Origin: Bacteroidales bacterium
GTDB taxonomy: Bacteria; Bacteroidota; Bacteroidia; Bacteroidales; UBA932
DNA length: 23,234 bases
Direction of reading: 5' to 3'
Assembly (NCBI GenBank): GCA_017483985.1
Contig: JAFUUB010000112.1
Span: forward strand, 1-23,234
The position numbers and the translations under genes are program-made. This document shows, in pieces, positions 8,284 to 15,205 of this stretch. Under the pieces are notes generated by a model. The model saw nothing but the letters and a program-made list of their open reading frames with translations. It had not been told where the DNA came from and did not search any database. Each line of letters opens with the position of its first letter. Position 1 is the stretch's first letter.

Positions 8284-9945
8284 ATGAAAACCAATAGATT
8301 TTCCCTTGTTCTTCTGACCCTTGCTGCCGGCCTCGCGTTTGCGGCCTGCAACAAGTTCCTGGATGAAATGCCGGACAACCGTACGGAGATCGATTCCGTC
8401 GAGAAGATCCGGGCCCTCCTGGGCGGAGCGTATATGTCCAGTACCTATCTGACATTCAACGAATATATGTCGGATAACGTGGACAACCTCGGCGACGACA
8501 ATCCGGGTACGAACCGGTTCATCGACCAGTGCTACCGCTGGGAGGATATCACCGAGGTGGCCAATGACTGCCCCAAGTATTTCTGGGACGACGGTTACAA
8601 TGTGATCGCCCATGCCAACCAGGCCCTGGAGGCCATCAAGGAGATGAGCGGTTCCAGCGACCTGGATGACGATGCGGTCGTCGCAGCCGGCCTGCAGGCG
8701 GAGATGGCCGAGGCCCTGCTCTGCCGTGCCTATGCCCATTTCATGCTGGTCAACGAGTTCTGCCTGAATTACAACAAGCAGACCAGCGAGACCGACCTGG
8801 GTATTCCCTACATGGAAGAGGTGGAGGCCGAACTCAACCCCCAATATGAGCGTGGAAACGTCGCCCATGTCTATGAGATGATCGACCGTGACCTGCAGAA
8901 GGCCCTCCCGTATGTCAGCGAGGCCTATTACAAGGTTCCGAAGTACCATTTCAACGTCCGTGCGGCTTACGCTTTCGCGGCCCGTTTCTACCTCTTCTAT
9001 GAAGAGTGGGACCTCGCCGCAGAATATGCGACCAAATGCCTGGGCTCCCAGCCGGAGAAGGTGCTGCGCGACTGGAAATCCCGCAATGCACTTGAAAAGG
9101 ACCAGGACGTCAAATCCAACGATTTCATCAATTCTTCGTACGATACGAACCTGCTGATGCTGACGGGATATACGTCCTTCGGTAACTATTTCGGTTATCC
9201 GGGCATCACCAAGTATTCCCATGATTCCTACCTCTCGTTTACGGAGGTCGCCTATGCGAAGAATGTCTGGGGGAATACCCAGACCGGTTGGCGCAATGTC
9301 AACGCCTGGTACTGGGATGGGCCGGAATGGTACAGCGGAAGCACGTACGACCAGATCGCCTATTTTAAGATTCCGTATCTGTTCGAGTATACGGACCCGG
9401 TAGCCCGCATCGGTTATGCGCACGCCGTGTATCCGGCCCTTACGATGGACGAAACCCTGCTGACCCGGGCCGAGGCCTATGTCATGCTGGGAAAATACGA
9501 CGAGGCCGCCGCCGACCTCAATACGTGGGCCCACAACATCCTGAAGCCGGATTACTTCAAGACGACGCTGACGGCCGACGTCATTACGGAGTTCTACTCC
9601 AAGCTGGACTACTGGACCCCGGATGTGCCGACGATCAAGAAGAAACTGAATCCCGCCTTCTCCATCGGTGAAGACGGCGGCCGTCAGGAAAGCATGCTGC
9701 AGTGCGTGCTCGGTTTCAAACGGATCGAGAACATGGCCCAGGGCCTCCGCTGGCTGGATGTCAAGCGCTACGGTATTGAAATCACACGCCGTACCATGCA
9801 GCCCGACCCGAATGCCGGTGAGTACGATGCCGGTTTCAAGGTTCTGAACGGCCAAGTGGATATCCTCAAGAAGGATGATCCGCGCCGGGCCATCCAACTT
9901 CCGCCGGAGGTTATCGCCGCCGGTCTGACCCCGAATCCCCGTTAA
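8284..9945 (+). CDS. SusD-like surface ligand-binding lipoprotein (unit 2)
   Basis: This 553-residue lipoprotein is the SusD partner of the preceding transporter. The signal peptide has lipobox FAAC with lipidated Cys at residue 22, followed by NKFLDEMPDNR, the typical SusD start (a 'KFLD..P' motif after the Cys). The helical body includes a TPR-like LTRAEAYVMLGKYDEAAADLN segment. The C-terminal part carries LGFKRIENMAQGLRWLDVKRYG, the SusD family R/W/D-K-R signature, and ends in DPRRAIQLPPE. Length and layout fit the family. It is separated by 19 nt from SusC and 18 nt from the metallopeptidase gene, so co-translation is likely. Ligand unknown. Confidence 0.93.
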   Translation: MKTNRFSLVLLTLAAGLAFAACNKFLDEMPDNRTEIDSVEKIRALLGGAYMSSTYLTFNEYMSDNVDNLGDDNPGTNRFIDQCYRWEDITEVANDCPKYFWDDGYNVIAHANQALEAIKEMSGSSDLDDDAVVAAGLQAEMAEALLCRAYAHFMLVNEFCLNYNKQTSETDLGIPYMEEVEAELNPQYERGNVAHVYEMIDRDLQKALPYVSEAYYKVPKYHFNVRAAYAFAARFYLFYEEWDLAAEYATKCLGSQPEKVLRDWKSRNALEKDQDVKSNDFINSSYDTNLLMLTGYTSFGNYFGYPGITKYSHDSYLSFTEVAYAKNVWGNTQTGWRNVNAWYWDGPEWYSGSTYDQIAYFKIPYLFEYTDPVARIGYAHAVYPALTMDETLLTRAEAYVMLGKYDEAAADLNTWAHNILKPDYFKTTLTADVITEFYSKLDYWTPDVPTIKKKLNPAFSIGEDGGRQESMLQCVLGFKRIENMAQGLRWLDVKRYGIEITRRTMQPDPNAGEYDAGFKVLNGQVDILKKDDPRRAIQLPPEVIAAGLTPNPR

Positions 9946-9963
9946 TCCTTAATTCCGACTATC

Positions 9964-10881
9964 ATGAAAAAGTATATTGCATACATTTTGCTGCTGGGTG
10001 TCGCCGCGTTTACGCTGGCGGCCTGCCAGGAAGACCTGATGCAGGAGGAAAGCGTTATCAAGGATTCCGCCGTGGAGAAAAATGCCTTTGACGAGTGGCT
10101 GGAAACCAATTTCCTGAAGCCGTACAACATCGACTTCAAGTATCGCTTTGAACTCAACGAGTCCGATTTGGGCTACTATACCGTTCCGGCGGACTACAAT
10201 GCCTCCATCATCTATGCCCACCTGGTGAAATACCTCTGCATCGATACCTATGACGAAGTCGCTGGTGTGGATTTCACCCGGGGCTATTTCCCGAAGATGT
10301 TCTTCCTGATCGGCGAATGGGAGTACCGCAACAACGGCTCCTTCGTCCTGGGTACGGCCGAAGGCGGAAAGAAGATCATGCTTTCCGGCGTGAACTATCT
10401 GCCGCAGTATTTCGCGCGCCTGTCCGGAGATGAACTCAGTGAGGTCATCAACTACTATTACATCAAGACGATCCACCACGAGTTCACCCATATCCTGAAC
10501 CAGAACAAACTGTTCTCGGATTCGTTCAAATCGATTACGGCGTCTACCTATGTGGCCGACGCGGCCTTCGATACGGATGATCTCTACCAGCAGCGTGGTT
10601 ACATCACCGCTTACGCCCAGACCAACCCGGACGAAGATTTTGCGGAACTGCTTTCCGAGTATGTTACGCACGACCAGGCCTGGTGGGAGGAGCAGCTGGC
10701 CAACGGTTCCGCGGACGGTGCGGACGGCGGCGCCCTGATGACGGCCAAGATGGACATTGTCCGTGACTATATGCAGAATTCCTGGAACATCAACTTGGAC
10801 GAGCTGCGCGCTACGGTCCTTCGCCGTACGGCGGATGTTTCCGCCGGGAAGGTTGATCTTACCGATATCAGTATCAAATAA
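9964..10881 (+). CDS. Sus-associated HExxH zinc-metallopeptidase-like lipoprotein
   Basis: This 305-residue lipoprotein resembles the substrate-import-associated zinc metallohydrolase lipoproteins encoded with SusC/SusD in Bacteroidetes (family recognised from memory, not searched). The signal peptide ends in lipobox LAAC with Cys 21. The zinc motif HEFTH is at residues 172-176, inside IHHEFTHILNQ. About 40 residues downstream, EDFAELLSEY (around 214-223) offers acidic candidates for a third zinc ligand, Glu218 being the likeliest. The protein is probably anchored to the outer membrane, where it could cleave or bind a peptide-containing ligand for the SusC/SusD pair. It sits 18 nt after SusD and 12 nt before the next gene. 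The catalytic residues appear intact; the substrate is unknown. Confidence 0.85.
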   Translation: MKKYIAYILLLGVAAFTLAACQEDLMQEESVIKDSAVEKNAFDEWLETNFLKPYNIDFKYRFELNESDLGYYTVPADYNASIIYAHLVKYLCIDTYDEVAGVDFTRGYFPKMFFLIGEWEYRNNGSFVLGTAEGGKKIMLSGVNYLPQYFARLSGDELSEVINYYYIKTIHHEFTHILNQNKLFSDSFKSITASTYVADAAFDTDDLYQQRGYITAYAQTNPDEDFAELLSEYVTHDQAWWEEQLANGSADGADGGALMTAKMDIVRDYMQNSWNINLDELRATVLRRTADVSAGKVDLTDISIK

Positions 10882-10893
10882 AAGGACAAGGAT

Positions 10894-12192
10894 ATGAAAC
10901 TGAAGAATATATTTGCTTTTTCGGTCGCCGCTTTTTCGCTCCTGGCCCTGTCTTCCTGCCTGAAAGACCAGGAGGATGTGTTCGAGAGGGGATCCGCTGA
11001 CCGCATGTCCGATTACCTTGAGGAAGTACGGTCCACCCTGAAGGCCCCGAAGTATGGCTGGAAGATGGCCTACTATCCGGGTGCCGACTATGCTGCCACC
11101 AATTTTACCCTGATCTTCGAGGACCAGTATGTGACGGCCGCGCACGAGAGCGCTCCGGATGCGGCTGAACGTTCGACCTATAAGTTGACGACCGACGACG
11201 GTGCCGTGCTCTCCTTCGATACGTACAATGTGCTCCTGCACGCGTATGCGACCCCGGACAGCAAGAAATATCAGGCCAAGGGTGGTGATTTCGAGTTCGA
11301 GATCATCGGCCTGGCCAAGGACCAGGTCACACTTCGCGGCAAGCGTTCCCGCAACCTGTGCATCCTGCGCCCGCTGGACAAACCGGGAAAGGACTTCCTG
11401 AAGGCGGTCAATGAGATGAACCTGTCGTTTGACATTGCGGCGGTTTCCGCCACCATCACCAACGGTCTGGTCGAGGGTTTCCTCGATGCCGGCAAACGCC
11501 GGATGTCCATCGGACGTGCCGGTGCGCCGGATAACGAGATGATGACGATCCGCTATATCGTTCAGGAAGACGGTATCCGCCTGTATTCCCCGACCACCAT
11601 CCAGGGCGTTGAATTCGACGAACTTGTCTTTGACAAGAAGGCGGGCACCCTTACCGGTTCCGGCGTTGTGTTCAACAAGATGATTCCGGAAGGCTGGGTC
11701 TCCTATTCCAGCTATCTTGGCAAGTACACCGTCAACTCCACCGTAGGCTATTTCAGCCCGTTTACGATTGAGTTCAAGCAGCTTGAGTACGGTATCTCCT
11801 ACGAGGTCGAAGGACTGATGCGCACCTATAAACCGGTTATCGACTACGAAGGCGGCCGTGGTACCCTGAATTGGGTTGTTCAGGCTGTCGGAGGCTCCGG
11901 CAGTGTGGTTTACTACTTGACTCCCTGGTCTTTGGCTGAAAATGGTTCTCTTAATTGGCGGGTTGAAGGTGCCGGTTTGCTTGGCCGGGTAGATGACAAT
12001 ACCAAACCGGACTTTACCATTTCGTTTGAAGACAACGGCGTTTGGGAAGACCACAAGGCGGACAGTTGGCTGATATGGGGAGCAACGGGCGACACGAGCG
12101 CAGGCGGTTGCACGGATAGCAATTATTATTTCTTCGGGACGAATAACTATCAGTTCCCGGGTCCTTTCACCTTCACCAAGATTAAAGAGTAA
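10894..12192 (+). CDS. DUF4302-type lipoprotein
   Basis: This 432-residue protein is a predicted lipoprotein with lipobox LSSC (Cys 22). After the Cys, KDQEDVFERGSADRMSDYLEE and the KYGWKMAYYPG segment are typical of DUF4302 proteins, which accompany SusC/SusD and HExxH lipoproteins in Bacteroidetes. No catalytic motif is visible. The remainder is beta-rich and probably surface-exposed, so a ligand-binding or accessory role is likely but unproven. Gaps are 12 nt upstream and 5 nt downstream, which places it inside the operon. Codon choice changes in the last ~320 nt (about 11870-12190), with many more T-ending and TTG/AAT codons than the rest of the operon. Confidence 0.78.
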   Translation: MKLKNIFAFSVAAFSLLALSSCLKDQEDVFERGSADRMSDYLEEVRSTLKAPKYGWKMAYYPGADYAATNFTLIFEDQYVTAAHESAPDAAERSTYKLTTDDGAVLSFDTYNVLLHAYATPDSKKYQAKGGDFEFEIIGLAKDQVTLRGKRSRNLCILRPLDKPGKDFLKAVNEMNLSFDIAAVSATITNGLVEGFLDAGKRRMSIGRAGAPDNEMMTIRYIVQEDGIRLYSPTTIQGVEFDELVFDKKAGTLTGSGVVFNKMIPEGWVSYSSYLGKYTVNSTVGYFSPFTIEFKQLEYGISYEVEGLMRTYKPVIDYEGGRGTLNWVVQAVGGSGSVVYYLTPWSLAENGSLNWRVEGAGLLGRVDDNTKPDFTISFEDNGVWEDHKADSWLIWGATGDTSAGGCTDSNYYFFGTNNYQFPGPFTFTKIKE

Positions 12193-12197
12193 GGCTT

Positions 12198-14282
12198 ATG
12201 AAAAGATTTTTCACATTGATATTCGTTGCGCTTTCCGCCCTTGTCCTGGCGGGATGTGCGCAGGAGCAGCCTGACGGAGCCGAATACCTGGTTGACAACA
12301 GCCTGGGTATCCTGAGCCGCGATGTGTTCTTCCAGCCGGGCGGCGGGACGGGATCCATCGTCGTGGATACGGAAGGCACGGTGACCGCCTCTTCCAACAA
12401 GGATTGGCTGACGGTCTCGGTGAACGGAAGCACGGTCGAACTGACGGCCGCCAAGAACCCGGACATCGAGAGCCGGTACGCCGAAGTGACCATCAAGAGC
12501 GGCGAATCCGGTGCGACGGTCATTGCCCAGCAGTATGGCTACAAGACCGTTTCCTTCTCAGGGAATGACATCGTCGCCAGCGGTAAGTCCCAGACACATT
12601 CCTTCCTGTACACCTATGAGGAAGACATGGTCGTTTCCTCCGATGCGGACTGGATCAAGGCTTCCGTCGCGACGGAGAACGACCAGCAGTCCGTGAAGAT
12701 CGAACTGGCCGAGAACGGTACGGGCGCCGTCCGTACGGGCAAGGTCAGCTGGGAGCTCGGAATGGAGAGCGGCGAGATCAACGTCAAGCAGTTCCCGAAC
12801 TTCGCCGTAAACGAAGCCTGGACGATGGAGTATGTCCGGGATGAAGAAACCAACTCGATCTTCGATGTCGAAGGCGTCGAGGGCTCCTACTTGGTGGGTA
12901 TGCTGACGCAGGCCCAGTTCAAGTCGAAGTATGACGGATCCTTTGAGACCTATGCTTTCGACGTGGCTGCCGCCGCCGATCCTACGGCCCTGTTCGACCA
13001 TGTGGGCGAGATTCCGTGGGCCTTCCTGGCTACCGGTATCTACGAGGCCATCCTCGTCGGTGTCGATGCGAACAACGATCCGACCGGCGAGTACAACTAC
13101 TATGAGATCGAGATTGCCCGTGAGGATGTCCGTACTCCTTATGAGAAGTGGTTGGGCAAGTGGGAAGTCACACGTCAATCTGTGACCGACACATGGGAGA
13201 TTACCGAAAATGTTTTCGGAGAATCCTTCTATATCGCAGGTATCGATGGTAATTCGACGGCCCTGGCCGGAGTGAAGGCAGTCGCCAAGTTCAACAGCGC
13301 GGACAATACCATTACGATCAGATCGCAGACGAATCTGGGTACATATACGAGCAACTCCGGAGAGAATTGTATCATCAATCTCTACGCCTTGTACAATGAA
13401 AGCAGCAGTATCATCGGTGGTGAGCATGATTGTGCGACATTGACGGCTGATGAGAAATTTGAAACGGGAACCATTACCTCTGCCGGAACGGTCACTCCCA
13501 GTGGTGGAAGTGCTACTCCGGTGACGGGAATCGTCTATTTCGCTCATCCGGAGGGTTCCAACAATGGTTATGTTTTCGACAATCAGATTTTCTACAAGTG
13601 GCCGGAAACGATGACAAAAATCGAAGACGGTTCCTCCTCCGGTGGCGGAGAAGGCGGTGGTGAAGGCGGCGGTTCCTATGCCGACTGGCTGGGTACCTGG
13701 AATCTCTCTGCCGGTTCCCTGTCGGTGAGCGAGAATGAAGCGGGGAAATCCTATACCGTCGTTTATTCCGGCTGGGAAGATGTGGAGTTCAGTACGAATT
13801 TCGATGCTTCTACCGGTGATATGGTATTCACGTACCAGCTCTTGTTCGAGTATGATATCGATGAGTATTACCTGACTGGCGTGGAAACTGTTGGCGAGAG
13901 CCGGTATGTCCGGTTCGGCGATCCCAACAAGGGCAATGAGATCGCGCGCGCAAAAATGTCCGGATCAATGGCAACGATAACAGGTGCCACCTATACTTCC
14001 GACGATGAGGGTAGCGTGAATGTCCAGGGTCTCGGTTTCCGGGACTATCAGGTCGAGGATACTGCCGATTATGACAAAGGCTGGTATCGGTTGACCGGAT
14101 ACGACGATATCGCCCTTCCAGCCTCTGCCTCTAAATCCGGTGCCGGAGTCATGCAGAAAGCACAGTCTTGGAACGGCGGTTTCTCCGTATCGAAATCTTG
14201 GATAGGGAGGGGGCTCGCTCCGAGAAGCACGTCTCCTTATCGCCCCGGGGTGCATCCCATGAAGATGTTTGTCGCGGAGTAA
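12198..14282 (+). CDS. BACON-domain lipoprotein with duplicated C-terminal domain
   Basis: This 694-residue protein is a predicted surface lipoprotein (lipobox LAGC, Cys 20). A BACON domain spans about 38-114, with the W-L-T-V...AEVTIKSGE...VIAQQYG pattern. A second BACON-like domain follows at about 117-205. Two related beta-rich domains begin YEKWLGKWEVT at 315 and YADWLGTWNLS at 494, probably lipocalin-like. They are joined by a Gly/Glu/Ser linker at about 478-493 (three GGGE/GGGS units). BACON domains are thought to bind glycoprotein or carbohydrate ligands, so this is a likely capture module for the unit. It is the last gene, followed after 22 nt by a terminator. The final ~40 residues are basic and less structured but end GVHPMKMFVAE before a clean stop, so I take them as genuine. 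Confidence 0.8.
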   Translation: MKRFFTLIFVALSALVLAGCAQEQPDGAEYLVDNSLGILSRDVFFQPGGGTGSIVVDTEGTVTASSNKDWLTVSVNGSTVELTAAKNPDIESRYAEVTIKSGESGATVIAQQYGYKTVSFSGNDIVASGKSQTHSFLYTYEEDMVVSSDADWIKASVATENDQQSVKIELAENGTGAVRTGKVSWELGMESGEINVKQFPNFAVNEAWTMEYVRDEETNSIFDVEGVEGSYLVGMLTQAQFKSKYDGSFETYAFDVAAAADPTALFDHVGEIPWAFLATGIYEAILVGVDANNDPTGEYNYYEIEIAREDVRTPYEKWLGKWEVTRQSVTDTWEITENVFGESFYIAGIDGNSTALAGVKAVAKFNSADNTITIRSQTNLGTYTSNSGENCIINLYALYNESSSIIGGEHDCATLTADEKFETGTITSAGTVTPSGGSATPVTGIVYFAHPEGSNNGYVFDNQIFYKWPETMTKIEDGSSSGGGEGGGEGGGSYADWLGTWNLSAGSLSVSENEAGKSYTVVYSGWEDVEFSTNFDASTGDMVFTYQLLFEYDIDEYYLTGVETVGESRYVRFGDPNKGNEIARAKMSGSMATITGATYTSDDEGSVNVQGLGFRDYQVEDTADYDKGWYRLTGYDDIALPASASKSGAGVMQKAQSWNGGFSVSKSWIGRGLAPRSTSPYRPGVHPMKMFVAE

Positions 14283-14304
14283 ATCCAGGAAACGCAATCC
14301 ATAT

Positions 14305-14340
14305 AACCCGTGGGAATATCCTTTCCCACGGGTTGTTTTT
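14305..14340 (+). terminator. Intrinsic terminator of SusC/SusD unit 2
   Basis: A perfect 12-bp stem, AACCCGTGGGAA (14305-14316) with TTCCCACGGGTT (14323-14334), has a 6-nt loop. It is followed by G and five T (14336-14340), 22 nt after the BACON gene stop. It closes the five-gene unit. Confidence 0.9.
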
Positions 14341-14765
14341 ATACTGCAGGATCCTCCAGCCCGCCACCACCTGGCCTCTCGGTACAGTCCGATGCTTCGC
14401 TGCCTGCAACATAAAACTCTTATTCTCAACAGTTTTCGCATTTCAAGGAGGACGTTTCGTTCTCCTTGAAATGCGAAAAGTTTATTAATCAGTCACTTGC
14501 TTTGCAGGCAGCATGAAGACTCTCATTTTCACCAGTGAGGGCCTTTTTGTCGTTCCGTCCTCGAGCTATTTTTTTGATAGTTTTCTCACAAAAAGGTATG
14601 GCGGTGCGCTTCAAAGTTAAAGAACACCTGTCATGCCCCAATCGGTGTGGTGGCTATCATGCTGTACTTTATGGAGGGAATAAAAGGAGGATAAAGAACG
14701 GGGTGATATATGTAAGGGCCATGCAATTGGAAGCACTGTTCTTTAAGTTTTCCCAATGAGTGTGA
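14341..14765. other. Non-coding region with no credible gene
   Basis: About 425 bp separate the unit 2 terminator from the tandem repeat. Apart from the nested inverted repeat at 14399-14512, I see no gene with a plausible start, composition or conserved motif. The base composition is more mixed than in the flanking coding regions, and short T-rich tracts occur around 14550-14600. Confidence 0.6.
14399..14512. repeat. Nested inverted repeat (fold-back structure)
   Basis: Outer arms GCTGCCTGCAA (14399-14409) and TTGCAGGCAGC (14502-14512) are perfect over 11 bp. Inside lies a second perfect 18-bp pair, TTTTCGCATTTCAAGGAG (14433-14450) and CTCCTTGAAATGCGAAAA (14462-14479), with an 11-nt loop. 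The inner hairpin is followed only by a weak T-containing tract (GTTTATTAATC), so it is a poor terminator. It may be a non-coding RNA, a miniature palindromic element or a processing signal. Confidence 0.7.
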
Positions 14766-14890
14766 GAGATTCCGCCGGCTTCTGTGCTCCGCCGAAGCGG
14801 CGAGATTCCGCCCGCTCCTGTGCTTTGCCCGAAGCGGCGAGATTCCGCCCGCTCCTGTGCTTCGCCGAAGCGGCGAGATTCCGCCCGCCT
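14766..14890. repeat. 36-bp tandem repeat, about 3.4 copies
   Basis: Units begin at 14766, 14802, 14839 and 14875 with GAGATTCCGCC. Periods are 36, 37 and 36 nt, and the fourth copy is truncated after about 16 nt. Each full copy contains a short palindromic core of the GCTTCGCCGAAGC type. There are no unique spacers between units, so this is a tandem array and not a CRISPR. The last copy leads into an imperfect GC-rich hairpin (CGAGAT at 14874-14879 with ATCTCG at 14903-14908). Confidence 0.85.
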
Positions 14891-14929
14891 GCGGCGGTCG
14901 CTATCTCGTGGCCTCCCGGCGGGGCCGGA

Positions 14930-14982
14930 CAACCAAAGGTAGCCCACGACCTTCGGTCGTTCGGGCTTTTTCGCCGTCCCGA
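14930..14982 (+). terminator. Terminator-like module, plus-strand copy
   Basis: A 17-nt lead CAACCAAAGGTAGCCCA (14930-14946) is followed by a bulged hairpin. AGCCC (14941-14945) pairs with GGGCT (14963-14967), with an inner CGACC/GGTCG stem. A run of five T at 14967-14971 follows, then GTCCCGA. It has the shape of an intrinsic terminator on the plus strand but no plus-strand gene lies immediately upstream. The same module occurs inverted at 15008-15056. Confidence 0.6.
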
Positions 14983-15007
14983 CCTCGCTCAAGCGAGCTT
15001 GGCTCGT

Positions 15008-15056
15008 TCGGGACAACAAAAAGCCCAGCGCAGTTGCGCTGGGCTACCTTTGGTTG
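15008..15056 (-). terminator. Intrinsic terminator of tRNA-Ser, minus-strand copy of the module
   Basis: Read on the minus strand it starts with CAACCAAAGGTAGCCCA (15056-15040) directly after the tRNA 3' end. An almost loopless perfect 11-bp stem (15035-15045 with 15022-15032) follows, then five T (15022-15018) and GTTGTCCCGA. It terminates the tRNA and probably also read-through from the reductase gene upstream, because no other hairpin lies between. Confidence 0.85.
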
Positions 15057-15144
15057 CGGAGAGAGCGAGATTCGAACTCGCGATACCCTTTTGGGGTACA
15101 CACGCTTTCCAGGCGTGCCTCTTCAGCCACTCGAGCATCTCTCC
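15057..15144 (-). tRNA. tRNA-Ser(GGA)
   Basis: An 88-nt tRNA lies on the minus strand. The acceptor stem GGAGAGA (15144-15138) pairs with TCTCTCC (15064-15058), with discriminator G at 15057. The anticodon loop is CTGGAAA with anticodon GGA, reading UCC and UCU. The long variable arm TACCC-CAAAA-GGGTA is the class II hallmark of tRNA-Ser. The T-arm is GCGAG-TTCGAAT-CTCGC. CCA is not encoded. It has its own promoter-like -7 box 14 nt upstream and a terminator directly downstream, so it can act as an independent unit. Confidence 0.97.
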
Positions 15145-15157
15145 TTGAATGGGAATG

Positions 15158-15165
15158 CAAAGATA
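15158..15165 (-). promoter_or_regulatory. -7 promoter element of tRNA-Ser
   Basis: On the minus strand TATCTTTG is a perfect TAnnTTTG box ending 14 nt before the tRNA 5' end. This would place initiation a few bases upstream of the mature tRNA. No good TTTG is found at the -33 distance, so only the -7 element is called. Confidence 0.55.
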
Positions 15166-15205
15166 GATATTTTTTTGAAATTCCTTACATTCCCGGGTAG
15201 TTTTT

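Noticed and set aside
9949..12054. Antisense open frame spanning the metallopeptidase and DUF4302 genes
   Set aside because: It crosses two well-supported genes with lipoboxes and family motifs. The antisense product lacks any feature of a real protein.
13160..14282. Possible diversity-generating retroelement target region in the BACON gene
   Set aside because: No reverse transcriptase or template repeat is present, and the codon shift alone does not indicate adenine-specific mutagenesis.
14535..14759. Small plus-strand open frame (74 codons) in the gene-free region, with a CPNRCGGYH-like stretch that briefly suggested a transposase remnant
   Set aside because: It begins at a non-ATG codon with no initiation context. 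The motif is too short and incomplete to support any transposase family.
14766..14890. Possible CRISPR array
   Set aside because: Units abut with no unique spacers, there are too few copies, and no cas gene is present.
14930..15144. Possible integration site of a mobile element at tRNA-Ser
   Set aside because: No direct repeat of the tRNA 3' end longer than about nine bases was found on the left side, and there is no integrase or element cargo in the window.
14669..15148. Open frames on both strands through the tandem repeats and the tRNA
   Set aside because: They translate the 36-bp array into Arg/Ser repeats, and one runs through the tRNA-Ser gene, so they are artefacts of repeat sequence.
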